Below, piece after piece: positions 22,066 through 24,006 of a DNA stretch of 24,006 nucleotides. The position numbers were made by a program, and so were the translations under genes. The notes beneath the pieces are model-generated. The model ran no database searches, was not told the origin of the DNA, and saw nothing but the letters and a program-made list of their open reading frames with translations. Origin of the DNA: GCA-003244245 sp035714625 (GTDB taxonomy: Bacteria > Actinomycetota > Actinomycetes > Mycobacteriales > Pseudonocardiaceae). How positions within the stretch are numbered: the stretch's first letter is position 1; each line of letters starts with the position of its first letter. The DNA lies in assembly GCA_035714625.1 (NCBI GenBank), contig DASTLT010000034.1, forward strand, positions 1 to 24,006, written 5' to 3'.

Positions 22066-24006
22066 GTGCGACATCTGCGGAACCCGCGGCTGTGGGTCGG
22101 CGTGCCCGCGGTCGTGGTGGGGGTGGTCGTCGGGCTGCTGACGAACATCGTGACGACGACACCCACCTGGCCGGTGGGGGGGGGCTGCTCGCCGCCGTCG
22201 TCGTGTGGGTGGGGCTGACGCTCTGGCAGGCGGATCGTGCGGAGCAGGACAGGGTGGCCGCGCTGCGGGCGGCCCGTGCCGACGTGCTGGAGCCGATGCA
22301 GCCCACCCTGCAGGGGACACCTTCGATCCGTACCTTGCTGGCGGCCGAGCATGCGCTCGCCCCGTTCCGGGCTCGCGGCACCGAGACCGCAGCGGTGACC
22401 CGGTGGTGCCTGGACCCGGCCGCCCCAGCGGTCCACGTGCTGGCCGGTCCGAGTGGGGTGGGCAAGAGCCGGCTCGCGCTGGAGGTCGCCCGCCAACTGG
22501 CAGACAGCCCCCAGGTCGCGGACACCTGGGTGACCGGGCGGTGCGTCAGCGGGCAGGCTGCGCACGTGCTGCCAGCGGTCCTCGCCTGCCGGGAACCCAC
22601 CCTGGTGGTGGTCGACGACGCCGACACTGAGCCGGGGGTGGCGTCGCTGGTGAAGCAGGTTGGTGATCAGGCTCAGCGGGGTGAGGTCAAGGTGCTGCTC
22701 CTGGTGCGCGAGGCCGCCGTCTTCGAGAGGTGGCTGGACGCAAAGCTCCCGGACGCCCAGAGCGGACATCTCCCATCCATGACGCTGGCGGTGGTCGGGG
22801 GCTCGGGGGATCGGCGGCGCTGGTTCGTCGAGGCCGCGCGGGCGTACGCCGCGGCGCTGGGTGTCCCACCGCCACCGGTGTCCGATACCGATACCCGCCC
22901 GGTCGGAGCCGACGGCGACCCGATGATCGTCACGCAGGCCAGGGCGGTGCTCGCGGCCCTCGCCGGCACCCGCGAGCGGGCCGATGCGATCCGCACCGCC
23001 AGCATCGACCGGGTTGCCGCCGGACTCATCGAGCACGAGCGTCAGCGGTGGGAGCGCGCTGCTGGTGACCCACACTGGAGCCTGCCACAGGACCTGACGG
23101 CTGCGGATCGCGAGGAGGCGCTGCTTGCCCTGGTGCTGCTGGCGCCGGCCACGTTCACCGTCGCGGTCGGGGTGCTGCAGCGGCTGCCGCTGTTCCACAA
23201 CGAGGCCGAGCTGTTCACCAACGAGACCGAGCGCCCGGTGCGCCACGTCGTCCAGTGGGCTCATCACCTCTACCCGGGCCCGGAGGAAGCCCGGGTCGAG
23301 CCGTCTCCGGACTTCCTGCGCGGTGCGCTGCTGGCCGGTCTTGCCCAGCCCGCGCACGCCGAACTGGCGAACTTGCTGCTGTCCGTGTTGCCTGAGCAGG
23401 ACGGTCTCGATCGCGCTGCCGTGCTCACCAGGCTGATCCGCGCGGCTGCCCTGTTCGCCACGGTCGCCCCACTGGTCGGCACGATCGTGCACCACCAGCC
23501 TGAGCTGCTGCCGACGGCGATCGAATCCCTCGTGCTGACCGGCCCCACCGCCAGGGTCGTCGAACGGCACCTGGTCGGCGCCATCACGGCGGACAGGTTC
23601 ACCGCAGACGACGTTGCGCGGTTGCTCACCCTGCTGGAGCCGACGCCGTTCACCCACCTGCGGGCCGCTCTCCAGGAGCTTGCCGTGCAGCACGCGCACG
23701 AAGCCCTGGATCAGGACGACACCACGGAGGCGCGGGCGAGGCTTGCAGCGTTGCTGAACAACTTCGGCGTCAGCCTCTGGGCGCTGGGCCGGTACCGGGA
23801 GGCACTCACCGCCGACGAGGAAGCCCTGCGGCTGTACCGCGACCTGGCCCACCAGGAACCCGCCCACCACACCCCCGACCTCGCCTACTCGCTGAACAAC
23901 CTCGGCCTCAGCCTCCGGGAGCTGGGCCGGGACCGGGAGGCACTCACCGCCGTCGAGGAAGCCCTGCGGCTGTACCGCGACCTGGCCCACCAGGAACCCG
24001 CCCACC
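22066..24006 (+). CDS. membrane-anchored STAND-type P-loop ATPase with TPR repeats; frameshifted, 3' partial
   Basis: GTG 22066 has AAGGGGA 5 bases upstream. Its frame encodes a first membrane helix (LWVGVPAVVVGVVVGLL) but stops at 22216-22218 after 50 codons. From about 22185 another frame continues with a second helix (LLAAVVVWVGLTLW), then QADRAEQDRVAALRAARA, Walker A GPSGVGKS (22446-22469), Walker B LVVVDDAD (22602-22625), a long helical region, and TPRs from about 23743 to the window edge. Joining the frames at the nine-G run (22176-22184) gives one sensible protein. Upstream of the run only the 22066 frame has G/C-rich third positions. The layout of helices, P-loop and TPR sensor fits STAND/NB-ARC-like signal ATPases, some of which act in phage defence or development. 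That role is inference. Confidence 0.75.
23754..24006 (+). repeat. 138-bp near-identical tandem TPR units, continuing past the window
   Basis: A unit starting LNNFGVSLWALGRYREAL at 23754 is repeated at 23892 (LNNLGLSLRELGRDREAL), a period of 138 bp or 46 residues. The second half of the unit is identical over more than 50 bases (EEALRLYRDLAHQEPAH in both). The array runs off the right edge. Confidence 0.93.

Noticed and set aside
22062..22184. Start of the STAND gene at GTG 22062, which would be in frame with the ATPase without a frameshift.
   Set aside because: The ribosome site would be only one base away. The resulting 40 residues are Arg/Gly/Asp-rich with A/T-rich third positions, and the frame of GTG 22066 reads a proper membrane helix instead.
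22035..24005. A 656-codon open frame on the minus strand, with repeated Gly/Gln/Val-rich units.
   Set aside because: It is the mirror image of the STAND-TPR gene. Its repeats are the antisense of the TPR units, and it shows no recognisable domain.

Overview
The window is a piece of a high-GC actinomycete chromosome, probably from Pseudonocardiales or a close relative. The evidence is pervasive G/C at third codon positions, many GTG starts, a BldN-type developmental sigma factor with an RsbN-like partner, and SenX3-RegX3, the 33-residue ribosomal protein bS22 and an MscS channel in an order close to that of mycobacteria and Streptomyces. No species is claimed. No tRNA, rRNA, CRISPR array, insertion sequence or replication origin was found.

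Positions 1-2.0 kb (minus strand): a partial DUF6879-like gene, a small gene coupled to it by ATGA, and a long-chain acyl-CoA ligase. 2.1-5.5 kb (plus): bldN, a membrane DUF5667 protein (candidate anti-sigma factor) and a SerB-like HAD phosphatase. 5.5-12.8 kb (minus): a conserved actinobacterial block read from ppx downward. It holds Ppx/GppA, a three-TM membrane protein, a TIM-barrel isomerase, proline dehydrogenase, proC, an excisionase-type HTH protein, bS22, an SDR epimerase and a lysophospholipid acyltransferase.

12.8-14.0 kb: a solitary AbiEi-like/DUF559 nuclease gene lies between two related long palindromes. A tandem direct repeat carrying a perfect DnaA-box 9-mer lies upstream of it. 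14.0-16.7 kb (minus): gpmA, senX3 and regX3, with a PHO-box-like direct repeat in front of senX3, which suits phosphate-responsive autoregulation. 16.9-18.5 kb (plus): an MscS-type channel and a MarR regulator. 18.5-18.7 kb is a noncoding, AT-rich and hairpin-rich junction.

18.7-21.8 kb: a TetR regulator diverges from a DrrAB-like ABC exporter. A perfect palindrome lies between them, and a small Cys-rich protein follows the exporter on the same strand. 22.1 kb to the end: a membrane-anchored STAND-type P-loop ATPase with C-terminal TPR repeats runs off the window. Its N-terminal membrane segment and its ATPase are in different frames, and the switch falls on a run of nine G.

The most unusual signals are that G-tract frameshift, the near-identical 138-bp TPR units behind it, and the palindrome-bracketed nuclease gene. 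Accessory systems appear to cluster in the noncore parts (12.9-13.9 kb and 18.5-24 kb), between well-conserved housekeeping blocks.
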